A DNA stretch of 64,000 bases from Pseudomaricurvus alcaniphilus. Lineage in GTDB: Bacteria; Pseudomonadota; Gammaproteobacteria; Pseudomonadales; Cellvibrionaceae. The notes beneath the pieces were generated by a model. It did no database searches and had not been told where the DNA came from. It saw nothing but the letters and a program-made list of their open reading frames with translations. The translations under genes were made by a program, and so were the position numbers. This document shows positions 46,423 through 56,266 of the stretch, in pieces (within the stretch, counting starts at the first letter, position 1; every line of letters starts with the position of its first letter). The DNA lies in contig NZ_JAAOIX010000011.1 of NCBI RefSeq assembly GCF_011440395.1, forward strand, positions 124,001 to 188,000, given 5' to 3'.

Positions 46423-49400
46423 GTGAAAAAAATAATGATGCCTGCACTCGCCCTAACTTCAGGCGTGGTATTAACTGCCGCTGTGCAAACTGCCAGCGGT
46501 CAAGATGAATGGACCCCGGGTAATGGCAACGCTTACGGCCAAATTACCAATCAACTAAACCTCCCCAAACAAAAAGGCTGTTCCACATTTTTAAGTGTCT
46601 GGTGGCCCGAGCATAAAAATGCCTGCAAGCCTGTTATCGATTGGACAGAAGTCGAGGCCGGATTGACCATCGGCAAGACCCACCAGGCCGTCGACAAGGA
46701 CAAGCAGCTGTTCTACAGCGATATCACCATCAACAACAACACCGGCACTGAAATTCCAGCCGGCTCGAGACTGATCATTGCCGGCGCCAACCTGGCACTG
46801 ACTAACGGCAGCGGCCTGACCGCAAGTGGTCAACCCTATATTGAAACTACCCAGGCTATTGCCAACGGGGAATCACTTACTGTTCGCGCAGAATTTGAAC
46901 ATAAGCTCTTGCCCCTGAGCTTCAGCACCGGTTTTGAGACAGCCAAGATCAGCAACGGCGTTATTGCGATTAGCGGCGAAACCAGGGTTGTGCGCACCTT
47001 GACTGCCGAGGTTAGCGACCCCGATGGTATTTCTTCTGCAATTGACTATCAGTGGCAGGCCGACGGTGCAGATATTACCGGCGCCACTGCCGCCACCTAC
47101 AAACTGACCGCAGACGAAGAAGGCAAAATCATCACCGTTAAAGCATCGTACAGTGACGACCTTGCGTTTGCGGAAGACATCACCTCAGACGCCACCCCTG
47201 CCGTGGCAGCGCGCAATGCCAACATTGCCGGTAAGCTGGATATTCAAGGTGAACGTTTAATGGGCAACACCCTGCAGGCGGTACTCGATGACAGCAACGG
47301 TCTTGCCCAGGCGGCCAGCTATCAGTGGTTTGCCGATGGTATTGCGATTGAGGATGCAACTCACTCATCGTTACCGCTCGATGCCGCACTGGTGGGCAGA
47401 ATCATTAGCGTTACTGCCAGTTACAGCGACTACGACGACTACGCCGAAGCAGCCACCGCCAGCACATCCCATATCGCCACCATTGCGGTCAGTGGCGAGA
47501 GTGAACTGTCCAGCGCCCTTGCCTCGGCCGCCGATGGTGACTGGGTCGCCCTGGCCAGTGGCAATTACGCTGCTATGGCAAGCATTCGAATTGGCAACGC
47601 GGTCACGCTCACCCTCGCGCAAGACAGTGACGCGATCATTAGCGGCAGCACCTGTATTGAACTGCGCGGAAACAAATCCGGCCTGGTCGGCCTGACGTTT
47701 GACGGACTGGACGTGCTGCCCGGCTCCAGCTGTGGCGACAGCAACCTGCTGCTCTCCGGTGACAACGTGCTATTGAGCAACAACAGCTTCCTCGGCCAGG
47801 CAGCAACAACCAGCCACAGCAGCGAATACAACTGGGTTTACGTCAAAGGTTCAGCCAACCTGATTGAACGCAATCTGTTCAGCGGCAAAAACCTGGATAC
47901 CAATGGTGCGGCAATCACCGTTTACAACAAAGGTGATGGCACCGAAGGCGGTCATGTCATTCAATACAACCTGTTCAAGGACATGCCTGGTACCAGTGTG
48001 CAAGCAAACGCCTACGCCGTGCAGATAGGACGCTCTACATCCGGGGACGGCAACGGTGAGGGCAACCACGTGGTACGTTATAACCGCTTCGACAATGTGA
48101 TTGCCGACCGTCGGGTAATCAGGGTGCAAGCCAGCCGCAGCAGCATTTATAACAACACCATCGTCAACTCTAGCGGCGGTATTTCGCTGGAAGATGGCTT
48201 TCAAAATACCGTTAGTAAAAACGTAATTATTTCTTCCGGTGACAATAGCGACGACAGCGGTATTATGTTTGCGCCCTTCGGCCACACCATCACCGGCAAC
48301 TATATCGCAGGCTTGAAAACAACTTCATCGCAGCGCGCTGCATTGCTGTTGAACACTGAAACCTTCGCCAACAGCGGTAACAGTAAACTGCCGGTAAGCC
48401 CGGTAACCGTAGCCCACAACACGGTTATCAACAGCAACCATGCCATCAAGACCTACAGCGGCAGCAAATGCCAGGCTAATGTTTTTATCGCCAACTTTGC
48501 CAGTAACCTTGTGGCCAACGGCGTCGCCAACCAGGGCGGCAATGGTACTGGTGCTGCGGCCTTTAAAAACGACTGTGCCATCAGCGCTGCCAGCAGCTTT
48601 GCCGGTGACCAGTACTATGCCGCGGCTACCGACATCGGTGTACTTGCCGGCGCTGAGGGCGAAGCGATATTGACCACCGCAGCCAATGGCTTGCTCGCCG
48701 CCTCGGGCGTTGGCGCCAATGCCGACGAACTGCTTGTGCTGAGCGACAGCGACGTGGGTCCCGGCTCCAGTTTCAAGCCAGCCCCGGGTAGCTACGACGG
48801 TGACATCAATATTGATTTCTCACACTGGTATATTACCTTCCCCAGTGGCAACTCCGAATCCAATCCCCAGTGGTTGGTGGACGGCGGCACCCGGCCAGAT
48901 GAGTTTTTCTACGCGGCAGATGGCGGTGCGGTATTTAAAACACCCAATATCGCTGGCACCACCAGCTCGAACACCAAGTACTCTCGCACCGAACTTCGTG
49001 AAATGCTGCGCGGGCCAGAGCAGAACCCAAAACCTGTCGGCTGGCCAAGCACCCAGGGTCTGAACAAAAACAACTGGGTATTCTCAAACTCCTACCAGCG
49101 CCTGCAATACGAGGCCGGCGGTGTTGATGGGGTAATGGAAGCCACACTGAAAGTGGATCACGTATCCACCACTGCCACTGCAGGTAATGAGTACATGGTT
49201 GGCCGGGTCATTGTTGGCCAGATTCACGCGTCCGACGATGAACCCTTCCGTCTGTACTACCGCAAGGACCCGGGTAACACCCTGGGCTCGGTTTACTTCG
49301 CCACTGAAGTTCCCGGCATAGGAGATAACCGCTACGAGATGATCGGCAGCAGCCGTGAAAACCAACCCAATCCCATCGATGGTATTGCGCTGGGTGAAGT

Positions 49401-51057
49401 GTGGAGCTATCGCGTCGAAGCCAAAGGCGACAATCTCACCGTTACCATTACGCGCGTAGGCAAGCCGGATGTTACTCGCACCGTGAAGACCGCAGCGGCG
49501 TACGCCAACGATTGGATGTACTTCAAAGCCGGTGTTTACAACCAGAACAATGGTGGTGATGCCGACGACTACGCCCAGGCGACCTTCTACTCAATCGTTG
49601 TCAGCCACGACGCTCCGCCCGCTGAACCAGGAGACGGTTCTGACGAGCAGGGCAGCGGCGACAACGACGGTGATATTGTCGACGCGACCAGTTTGCAAAC
49701 GGCTCTTTTGGCAGCGGCAAGTGGTGACACCATCGAGCTTGGCGATGGCGACTATAGCAATATGGGCAATATTGTGGTGAATACTGACGGCATTACCCTT
49801 ACCCGCGCAGCTGGCAGCAGCGCAGTGATCAGTGGTGAATTCTGCCTGTTAATAAGCGGTGACGATGTGCGTGTAACAGGCCTGGAGTTTGCTGATATTG
49901 CACTGATATCCGACAGCACCAGCGGCTGCCGCAGCAACGGCGACGGCAGCATTGTCATCACTGGCGACAAAGTTATCTTTGCCAACAACATGCTCAATGG
50001 TGATGCCCTCAATCCCGTTCCCTCAGGTAAGGACACCCATAACTGGCTGGTGGTCAAAGGCTCTAACACCCTGGTAGAACGCAATACCTTCCAGAATCGT
50101 CGCGGCCTGCTCTCGGCCAGCAGCGATCAGGTCAAGGGCGGTTTTATCTCGGTATTTGTCAACAGCAGTGTGAGCAACAACACCATTCGATACAATCTGT
50201 TCAAGGATCTGCTGCTTGAGAACCAGACTACGGCCTACGCCATTCAGCTTGGTCGTACCACCGGTAATGATTCCCGCCAGAATGGTTTCAATACCGTGCA
50301 GTACAACCGCTTTGACAATATCGACTCCCCGTCCCGTGTTATCCGCGTACAGGGTAGTAGCAATACCATCAGCCACAACACCATTGTCAATTCACAGGGC
50401 ATGATTTCCCTGGAAGACGGCCAGTTTAACGAAGTGAGCTACAACGTAATTCTACCCTCTGGTGAGGATAGCAATGACGGCGGTATTGCCGTAGCACCTT
50501 ACGGCCATATCGTTTTTGGCAACTATATTGCGGGTTCAAAAACCACCTCTTCCGAGCGCGGTGGCATTTACCTCAATCACAACGCCAATGGTTCGGGCAA
50601 CCTGGGCCTGACCGCTAACGCGGTTGCAATATCGGGTAATACCATAATCAATACCATGCAGCCCATTCATATTGGCGGCAAGGGCTGTGGTACTGGCCCG
50701 GCGTTTATTGCCGAATTCAGCGACAACCTGGTTGCCAACGGGATTAGTGGAGTGGCGGCGCTGGAAGGTACTGTTGTTACCGGTCGCCCGGTATTGCGCT
50801 ACGATTGCGCCATAAGCCCGGCCAGCTCCTTCATTGGCGAAGCCTACTTCACCGATGGCTTGACCACGAGCACTTCGGTAGCCTCCCCAAGTTTGCTGAA
50901 CAGTCAAACCGGGAGCGACGGCGCAGCATCAGTTATCGCCGCCAGCAATGGCCTTATTGAAGCAGACGGTGCTCTCGCAGGCTCTGGCGCGGACGCCGGT
51001 TCACTGCTTGTGATTGAAGAGTCAGAGGTTGGTGTGGGCTCAACCACCAGTTTTTAA
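46423..51057 (+). CDS. Secreted multidomain alginate lyase, PL6-PL7-PL6
   Basis: A 1544-residue exported enzyme predicted to cut alginate by beta-elimination. It starts at a GTG with a signal peptide (residues 1 to ~27). An N-terminal domain of unknown type (~28-175) is followed by two bacterial Ig-like repeats (~176-350; IDYQWQADGADITGATAATY, ASYQWFADG). The first PL6/chondroitinase-B-type beta-helix spans ~354-783 (NWVYVKGSANLIERNLFSGK, RVIRVQASRS, LKTTSSQR). A PL7 domain spans ~795-1065 with all three family motifs: YSRTELREM, VGQIHA and YFKAGVYNQN. The second PL6 spans ~1084-1544 (NWLVVKGSNTLVERNTF, RVIRVQGSS, SKTTSSERGG). The PL6 copies are alike and probably arose by duplication. It is surrounded by flagellar genes. 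Confidence 0.9.
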   Translation: MKKIMMPALALTSGVVLTAAVQTASGQDEWTPGNGNAYGQITNQLNLPKQKGCSTFLSVWWPEHKNACKPVIDWTEVEAGLTIGKTHQAVDKDKQLFYSDITINNNTGTEIPAGSRLIIAGANLALTNGSGLTASGQPYIETTQAIANGESLTVRAEFEHKLLPLSFSTGFETAKISNGVIAISGETRVVRTLTAEVSDPDGISSAIDYQWQADGADITGATAATYKLTADEEGKIITVKASYSDDLAFAEDITSDATPAVAARNANIAGKLDIQGERLMGNTLQAVLDDSNGLAQAASYQWFADGIAIEDATHSSLPLDAALVGRIISVTASYSDYDDYAEAATASTSHIATIAVSGESELSSALASAADGDWVALASGNYAAMASIRIGNAVTLTLAQDSDAIISGSTCIELRGNKSGLVGLTFDGLDVLPGSSCGDSNLLLSGDNVLLSNNSFLGQAATTSHSSEYNWVYVKGSANLIERNLFSGKNLDTNGAAITVYNKGDGTEGGHVIQYNLFKDMPGTSVQANAYAVQIGRSTSGDGNGEGNHVVRYNRFDNVIADRRVIRVQASRSSIYNNTIVNSSGGISLEDGFQNTVSKNVIISSGDNSDDSGIMFAPFGHTITGNYIAGLKTTSSQRAALLLNTETFANSGNSKLPVSPVTVAHNTVINSNHAIKTYSGSKCQANVFIANFASNLVANGVANQGGNGTGAAAFKNDCAISAASSFAGDQYYAAATDIGVLAGAEGEAILTTAANGLLAASGVGANADELLVLSDSDVGPGSSFKPAPGSYDGDINIDFSHWYITFPSGNSESNPQWLVDGGTRPDEFFYAADGGAVFKTPNIAGTTSSNTKYSRTELREMLRGPEQNPKPVGWPSTQGLNKNNWVFSNSYQRLQYEAGGVDGVMEATLKVDHVSTTATAGNEYMVGRVIVGQIHASDDEPFRLYYRKDPGNTLGSVYFATEVPGIGDNRYEMIGSSRENQPNPIDGIALGEVWSYRVEAKGDNLTVTITRVGKPDVTRTVKTAAAYANDWMYFKAGVYNQNNGGDADDYAQATFYSIVVSHDAPPAEPGDGSDEQGSGDNDGDIVDATSLQTALLAAASGDTIELGDGDYSNMGNIVVNTDGITLTRAAGSSAVISGEFCLLISGDDVRVTGLEFADIALISDSTSGCRSNGDGSIVITGDKVIFANNMLNGDALNPVPSGKDTHNWLVVKGSNTLVERNTFQNRRGLLSASSDQVKGGFISVFVNSSVSNNTIRYNLFKDLLLENQTTAYAIQLGRTTGNDSRQNGFNTVQYNRFDNIDSPSRVIRVQGSSNTISHNTIVNSQGMISLEDGQFNEVSYNVILPSGEDSNDGGIAVAPYGHIVFGNYIAGSKTTSSERGGIYLNHNANGSGNLGLTANAVAISGNTIINTMQPIHIGGKGCGTGPAFIAEFSDNLVANGISGVAALEGTVVTGRPVLRYDCAISPASSFIGEAYFTDGLTTSTSVASPSLLNSQTGSDGAASVIAASNGLIEADGALAGSGADAGSLLVIEESEVGVGSTTSF

Positions 51058-51083
51058 ATAACGAGTAGTAACTTCCCTTCCTG

Positions 51084-51113
51084 GCTCGCGCAGTTTACTG
51101 CGCGAGCTTTTCT
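51084..51113 (+). terminator. Terminator of the alginate lyase gene
   Basis: GCTCGCGCAG, loop TTTA, CTGCGCGAGC, then TTTTCT: a perfect 10-base stem 26 bases after the stop. Confidence 0.92.
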
Positions 51114-51228
51114 CTGTCTGGCGAAATAGAAAACCTGCAATACGAACGGGTAGCTAATAGCTGTCCAGCAACTTGTTTTTGTAATCCCCGCGCCGACGGC
51201 CTCGCACTCCCCTGCCGCGCCAGGACTA

Positions 51229-52494
51229 TTACAACCGGCTAAACAAACTCAACTGACTGACTCGAGTGAAGGCGGCCTGGGCGGCCTGCAGGATCATGGT
51301 TTGCGCCGACAGGCGCGAGGCGGCTTCGGCGTAATCGAGATCGCGCAAGTCAGCGAGGATTTCCTGGGACAACAACTCCGTGTCCTGGTGCAACTCGCGG
51401 GTACTCTCCAGGGTGTTAAAGCGGGCGCCGAGACTGGACGTGGTTTCCAGGATATTGACCTGGGCGTTGTTGAGGTTGTCGAGGGTGTCGGCCACGATAT
51501 CGCTGAGGAACCCCTTGCTTTCCTGGGTGCCGTCCACTCGTTTCATGGCGTCGCTAAAGCGCGCCAGGGTGGTGAGAATATCCTGGTTGGGGGCCGAGTT
51601 GATAAAAAACTTGTCGCCTTCGGCCGTCCCGTTGGCTGAAGCCGGCGCCCCCATGATCGTCACACTGACGCCGTGCACCACAATTTCATCGCCGGGATTA
51701 TAAGGGTAGTTTTCGTAGGGGCCGATCACATTGCCGGTGGAGCGCTCGGTGATGGTAAAGTTTTTCCCCGGCGGCGCCACACTGGCATCGTCCTGGAAGC
51801 TGATCACCATATCTTCCGGGTAAAACGCGTCGTAGTCTTCCTGGTCGACAATTTGTCCGAAACTGATAACCGCGGGCGGTACCGCCCGATTGGCGCTGTT
51901 AGCAGCGGTAGTCACCGTGTTGTGGGCCGCCGGAATATCCACAAACACTTTTTTGCCCGAGTCGCTGGTGGCCACCGCGGCGTTATCGGAAATGCGGATA
52001 TAGACCTGGCCGTCTGTGCCCTGGTAGGCAAAGCCAAAATTGGCATCGCCGACAAACGGCTTGTCGCCGCCTTTGTAACCGGCAAAAATATAATCGCCGG
52101 AGGCATTCTGGGTGTTCATCAGGCTTTGCAATTCCGAGATCCGGGCATCGATTTCACTGGCAAAAGCATCGTATTCGCTGTCGGTATAGACCGCGGTGTT
52201 ACCGGCCTGTACCGCCACTTCCCTGACCCGCTGGATTAAATTGAGCACACTGTCGAGAGTCGACTCTTCCAGTGACAGGTTGTTTTCCGCGATATCAATA
52301 TTTTTTTGGTACTGCTCCAGCCGCGCCAGGTTGTGATCCAACTCCATCATCTTCACCGCCGCCACCGGGTCGTCAGCCGGTGTCAGAACGCGCTGGCCGG
52401 TGGAGATCTGGGTCTGGGTCTTGGCGATTTCCCGATTGGCTTCACCGATGCTGCTATTGGCGACGGTGTACATTTGCAGAGTTGATATTCTCAT
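51229..52494 (-). CDS. flgL: Hook-filament junction protein FlgL (HAP3)
   Basis: FlgL forms the second junction ring between hook and filament. The 421-residue product begins MRISTLQMYTVANSSIGEAN and has the flagellin-like coiled coils (TQISTGQRVLTPADDPVAAV, NNLSLEESTLDSVLNLIQRV). It ends in DYAEAASRLSAQTMILQAAQ, then VSQLSLFSRL. It lies 11 bases after flgK as last gene of the flgFGHIJKL run and converges with the lyase gene. Confidence 0.95.
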   Translation of the reverse strand: MRISTLQMYTVANSSIGEANREIAKTQTQISTGQRVLTPADDPVAAVKMMELDHNLARLEQYQKNIDIAENNLSLEESTLDSVLNLIQRVREVAVQAGNTAVYTDSEYDAFASEIDARISELQSLMNTQNASGDYIFAGYKGGDKPFVGDANFGFAYQGTDGQVYIRISDNAAVATSDSGKKVFVDIPAAHNTVTTAANSANRAVPPAVISFGQIVDQEDYDAFYPEDMVISFQDDASVAPPGKNFTITERSTGNVIGPYENYPYNPGDEIVVHGVSVTIMGAPASANGTAEGDKFFINSAPNQDILTTLARFSDAMKRVDGTQESKGFLSDIVADTLDNLNNAQVNILETTSSLGARFNTLESTRELHQDTELLSQEILADLRDLDYAEAASRLSAQTMILQAAQAAFTRVSQLSLFSRL

Positions 52495-52505
52495 GGACTC
52501 AAGTC

Positions 52506-55244
52506 TCAGAAGATATTGATCAGGCGATCAAACAGGTCTCTGGCCACAGAGATAACCTGGGCGTTAGCGTTGTAGATTTGCTCAAACAGAATCAGGTTGG
52601 AGGCTTCCTCATCGAGGCTGACCCCGGAAATGGAATTGCGCAGATCTTCGGTCTGGGCCAGCACCTGGGCACTGGCCGCGCCGTTGAGCTTGGCGGTATT
52701 GGTTTCAATGCCGATCACCTCCACCAGGGTGCCGTAGGCGTCACCGAGGGAGCGCTGGCCACTGTCGACCAGGTTGGCGGTACTCAAGTTGGACAGTGCC
52801 ATGGCGTTGCGGTTATCGGAAACCCCGTCCAGGTTGAAGTCCAGGGTAAATTGGTCACCCCGCTCGGCAACACCATTGATACTGGCGCTGATGCCCAGGT
52901 AGGTGGACTGGGCAAAGCCGGCCGCCGAGCTGTCTCCCAACAGGCCGCTGACGGTCGGGTTGCTGGCCAACTGCACATTGGCAGCCAATACTACGTCCAG
53001 CGTTCCCCCCACGGTCACCGCGGCCTGGTTGCCGGCACCGGCACCGGTCAGGGTGCGGGCGCTGGCGTTGTAATCGCTGACCACCAGGCTGTCGCCGCCG
53101 CTGGCTTCGAGACTGAGATTAAAGTCGTCACCCTGGGTGGAGAAAACCTGCAGCTCGCCCTGGCCGCTGGTGGCGTTGGTGGCTGCCACCGCGTAGATAC
53201 CGAGATTCGCAAAACCACTATCCTGATTGATTCTGGTGGCGAGATAGCGATTGAAAGCGGCGGCATCGGCGGCCGGGTCCGGAACCTTGCTGGAGACCAG
53301 GCCGGCGTCGTATTCAATCAGGTCCACCCCGTTAAGGTTGATCTGCAACGGCGAGCTGTTGTTCAAGCCGGCCACACCGGACAACACCATTGAATTGCGG
53401 GCAAACGCAGAGACACCGTTGACGTCGGCCAGTTGCGCCGCCAGGGTTTTGGCCGAGCTGTTGAGGGCCGGGTTCAATACCTGGCGGGTGGTGCTGCCGG
53501 TATCCGGGTCAGTGTGCAGAAAACTCAGGATTTCCGAGGGATAGCCGTTGGCCACCGGCGCCAGGGGCCCCGCCCCGGTCACCACGCTGCCAATGCCCAG
53601 GGCGCTGCCAGCGGCAGTAACCAGGGTTTCGCCAGGGTCACCGCTGAACAGTGGATTCTGCTGGCCGGGCACATAGACCCGATTGCGTATCGGTGGGTCG
53701 AGCGCGACCGGCTTGCCGGGGTCGCTGTTATCCAGCACCTCGTAGGTGGTCGCTGTGGTAAAGCGCACCAGCAGTGGCGGCTGCATATCCTGCTGGTTAC
53801 TAAACAGGCCGATCGGGTCGCCGTCGACCGTATCCAGGCTGAGGACACTGCCGGCGCTGATGGTGGCGTTACCGGTATTGCCACTGTCGCTGCCAGTAAC
53901 CAGCGGACTGGCAAAGGCCAGCTGATCCGGGCGCTCGATCACCGCAGTCATATCTCGCGCCGCGGTGCGAGTAGGCTGCAGAAGAAACTTGTCGCCCGGC
54001 TGGAAGCTGCCCTGGGCGAAATTCAGTTTTAAGCCGTCAAATTCCACGCTGGCAGGGGGGTTGGCCGGCAGTGAGCCACGCGCCACCACGGCCCCGTCAC
54101 TGTGTCGGGTGATACGATAACTGGTATCGCCGGCGCCGGCTTCAAGGGTGTAATCACTGGCCGTCAAGATGCTGCTGTCAACCAGCTCGAGGCTCAATAC
54201 CCGGTCATCGGGAGGGGTGTTGCCGTCGTCATTAAAAACTCTGGTAGTACTGAGCGCGGCATCGTTGACACTGCGGAAAAAATCGCCGCCAAACTGGTTG
54301 TTGAGATCGATGCCGAGGCGATGTACCTGGTTGACGCTGTCGCTGAGCACCATTGCCACCCGCCCCAGCTCATTGAGGCTGGTGCTGAGTATACTGTCGC
54401 GAAAATCCAGCAGACCGCCCAGCTCACCGCCGTTGATAAAAGCAGTTATCACCTGGCTGCGGGCGCCGTCACTGAACGCGACTTCCCGCAACTGCGGGTC
54501 CAGCTCACCGTCCACTATTGCCATTTGCCGGGCCGTGGAGCCAATCACCAGCGACTGCCCCGAGCCGACGCTGACGTTCACCAGGCCATCGCCCTGGTCT
54601 ACCACATCGATGGCCACCAGTTCCGACAGCTGGCGCAGCGCTTCCTCGCGCTGATCCAGCAAATCGTTGGGAGCGAGGCTACTGGTGGTTTGCGAGATCT
54701 TGTTATTGAGCGTCGCGATATTGCTGGCCAGGGAATTGATCTGGCTGACCGCCACATTCATTTTACTGTCGACGTTTTCGCCAATGGTCGAGATACGCTC
54801 GTAGAGGGTGTTAAACCGCTGCGCCAGGTTTTCCGCCTCACTGACAATCAACTGCCGCGAGGGAATCGAAGCCGGGTCATCGGCGCCATTCTCGAGCATC
54901 GAAAAAAACCGGTCCAGGCCGGCGGAGAGCCCGGTTGATGAATCTGACAGCAGAGTATCCAACTGCCCGATATTGCTGCTAAAGGTCTGCAACTCGCTGT
55001 TGAGGGAACTGTCGGCACGCAACTGAGTGATCAGGAACTCATCGACGACACGCTCCACCGCGGTGATGGTAACGCCGTTGCCAATAAAACCGGCGCCGGT
55101 AAAGCTGGGGGCATTGGTGGCCAGCTCAACACTCTGGCGGCTATAGCCTGGCGTATTGGCGTTGGCGATATTATGCCCGGTGGTTTTCAGCGCCGTCTGG
55201 CTGACCTGAAGCCCGCTAACCGCTGTATTTAACAACCCCGCCAT
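52506..55244 (-). CDS. flgK: Hook-filament junction protein FlgK (HAP1), enlarged
   Basis: FlgK forms the first junction ring. The N-terminus MAGLLNTAVSGLQVSQTALK with ANANTPGYSRQSVEL, and the C-terminus SGVSLDEEASNLILFEQIYN followed by VARDLFDRLINIF, are classic. At 912 residues it is much longer than the usual 550-680. The extra sequence lies in the central surface region, with several Asn/Ser/Thr/Asp-rich beta-type segments. It begins six bases after the flgJ stop. Confidence 0.95.
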   Translation of the reverse strand: MAGLLNTAVSGLQVSQTALKTTGHNIANANTPGYSRQSVELATNAPSFTGAGFIGNGVTITAVERVVDEFLITQLRADSSLNSELQTFSSNIGQLDTLLSDSSTGLSAGLDRFFSMLENGADDPASIPSRQLIVSEAENLAQRFNTLYERISTIGENVDSKMNVAVSQINSLASNIATLNNKISQTTSSLAPNDLLDQREEALRQLSELVAIDVVDQGDGLVNVSVGSGQSLVIGSTARQMAIVDGELDPQLREVAFSDGARSQVITAFINGGELGGLLDFRDSILSTSLNELGRVAMVLSDSVNQVHRLGIDLNNQFGGDFFRSVNDAALSTTRVFNDDGNTPPDDRVLSLELVDSSILTASDYTLEAGAGDTSYRITRHSDGAVVARGSLPANPPASVEFDGLKLNFAQGSFQPGDKFLLQPTRTAARDMTAVIERPDQLAFASPLVTGSDSGNTGNATISAGSVLSLDTVDGDPIGLFSNQQDMQPPLLVRFTTATTYEVLDNSDPGKPVALDPPIRNRVYVPGQQNPLFSGDPGETLVTAAGSALGIGSVVTGAGPLAPVANGYPSEILSFLHTDPDTGSTTRQVLNPALNSSAKTLAAQLADVNGVSAFARNSMVLSGVAGLNNSSPLQINLNGVDLIEYDAGLVSSKVPDPAADAAAFNRYLATRINQDSGFANLGIYAVAATNATSGQGELQVFSTQGDDFNLSLEASGGDSLVVSDYNASARTLTGAGAGNQAAVTVGGTLDVVLAANVQLASNPTVSGLLGDSSAAGFAQSTYLGISASINGVAERGDQFTLDFNLDGVSDNRNAMALSNLSTANLVDSGQRSLGDAYGTLVEVIGIETNTAKLNGAASAQVLAQTEDLRNSISGVSLDEEASNLILFEQIYNANAQVISVARDLFDRLINIF

Positions 55245-55249
55245 CGTGC

Positions 55250-56248
55250 CTAGCCTCGCTCAGCCGTGGCCGCCGCAGTGAAATTGCGACGCACGATATC
55301 GATGATTTTACTGGCGTAGTCCGGATCAGTCGCGTAGCCCGCCCGCTGCAATTCATGCAGGTACTGCTCCGAGTCCGGTGCTGAATTCAATGCTTCCTGA
55401 TAGCGCTGCTTTGCGCCCACAAAACTGGCGTAATCCCTGAAACTCTCGGCGTAGGAATCGTAGGCCCGAAAGCGGGCTGTTTCCGTTACCGGCAGGCCGT
55501 CACGGTATTCCAGCGTCTCTACCACCGCCACTCGGCCGGGCCAATCTGCGCCGGCCTTGATACCAAACAGGTTGTGACTGTTGCGCCCAGCGTCATCGAC
55601 AATCAGGTGCTGCCCCCAGCCGGTTTCCAGGGCGGCCTGGGAAATCAGGTAGCGCGGGTCTACCCCAATCTCATTGGCGGCGGTCGCCGCCAGCGGGGTT
55701 AAGCGCTGGATAAAATCCTGTTGGTCGACAAAGGGGCTGGCCGCGGTAGATGCCGCTGGACTATCGCTGGCCGCCACCTCCCGATAGGACTGCAGCGGCG
55801 CAGAGGAGCGCTGGGGCACAGGGCCTAACTGGGACACAGGGGTAAGTTGGGACATAGGGGTAGACACAGGGCTGGGCTGGGGCGCCGGTTGGCCACCCGG
55901 CATGGATTGGCGCATCTGCCGCACCAGGGCGTCGGCCAGGCCCATGCCGCCGCGGCTGGAGAGGCTCAGGGCCAACTGCTGGTCGAACATCTGCTGGTAG
56001 AAATCCATCTCGTTGGAACCGCTCATGCCCTCATCTTTAAAGGCCTCATTGGCCTCGCGCATACTTTTCATCATCATATTGAGAAACACGGATTCAAACT
56101 GCTTGGCAATGGCCTGCAGCGCTTCCTCGCCGCCGCCCTGCTTATTGACCTGCTTGATCTTCTGCAGGCCGGACAGATCGGTATAGACACCGGCATCACT
56201 GCTGCCGAGCCCTGCCAATAAACTGTTGCCGTTGCTGGAATTTATCAT
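55250..56248 (-). CDS. flgJ: Rod-cap protein and peptidoglycan hydrolase FlgJ
   Basis: FlgJ caps the growing rod and opens the peptidoglycan. The 332-residue protein has the rod-binding N-terminal domain (AIAKQFESVFLNMMMKSMRE, GMGLADALVRQM), a Pro/Gln/Ser-rich linker with VSTPMSQLTPVSQLGPVPQ repeats near 120-150, and a glucosaminidase domain (SQAALETGWGQHLIVDDAG, NLFGIKAG). Two-domain FlgJ is normal in gammaproteobacteria. The start is 18 bases after flgI. Confidence 0.96.
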   Translation of the reverse strand: MINSSNGNSLLAGLGSSDAGVYTDLSGLQKIKQVNKQGGGEEALQAIAKQFESVFLNMMMKSMREANEAFKDEGMSGSNEMDFYQQMFDQQLALSLSSRGGMGLADALVRQMRQSMPGGQPAPQPSPVSTPMSQLTPVSQLGPVPQRSSAPLQSYREVAASDSPAASTAASPFVDQQDFIQRLTPLAATAANEIGVDPRYLISQAALETGWGQHLIVDDAGRNSHNLFGIKAGADWPGRVAVVETLEYRDGLPVTETARFRAYDSYAESFRDYASFVGAKQRYQEALNSAPDSEQYLHELQRAGYATDPDYASKIIDIVRRNFTAAATAERG

Positions 56249-56266
56249 CGCTGCGCGCTCCGCTGT

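Noticed and set aside
46121-46447. 108-codon minus-strand frame upstream of the lyase
   Set aside because: No ribosome binding site or family features, and it overlaps the lyase start region; probably chance.
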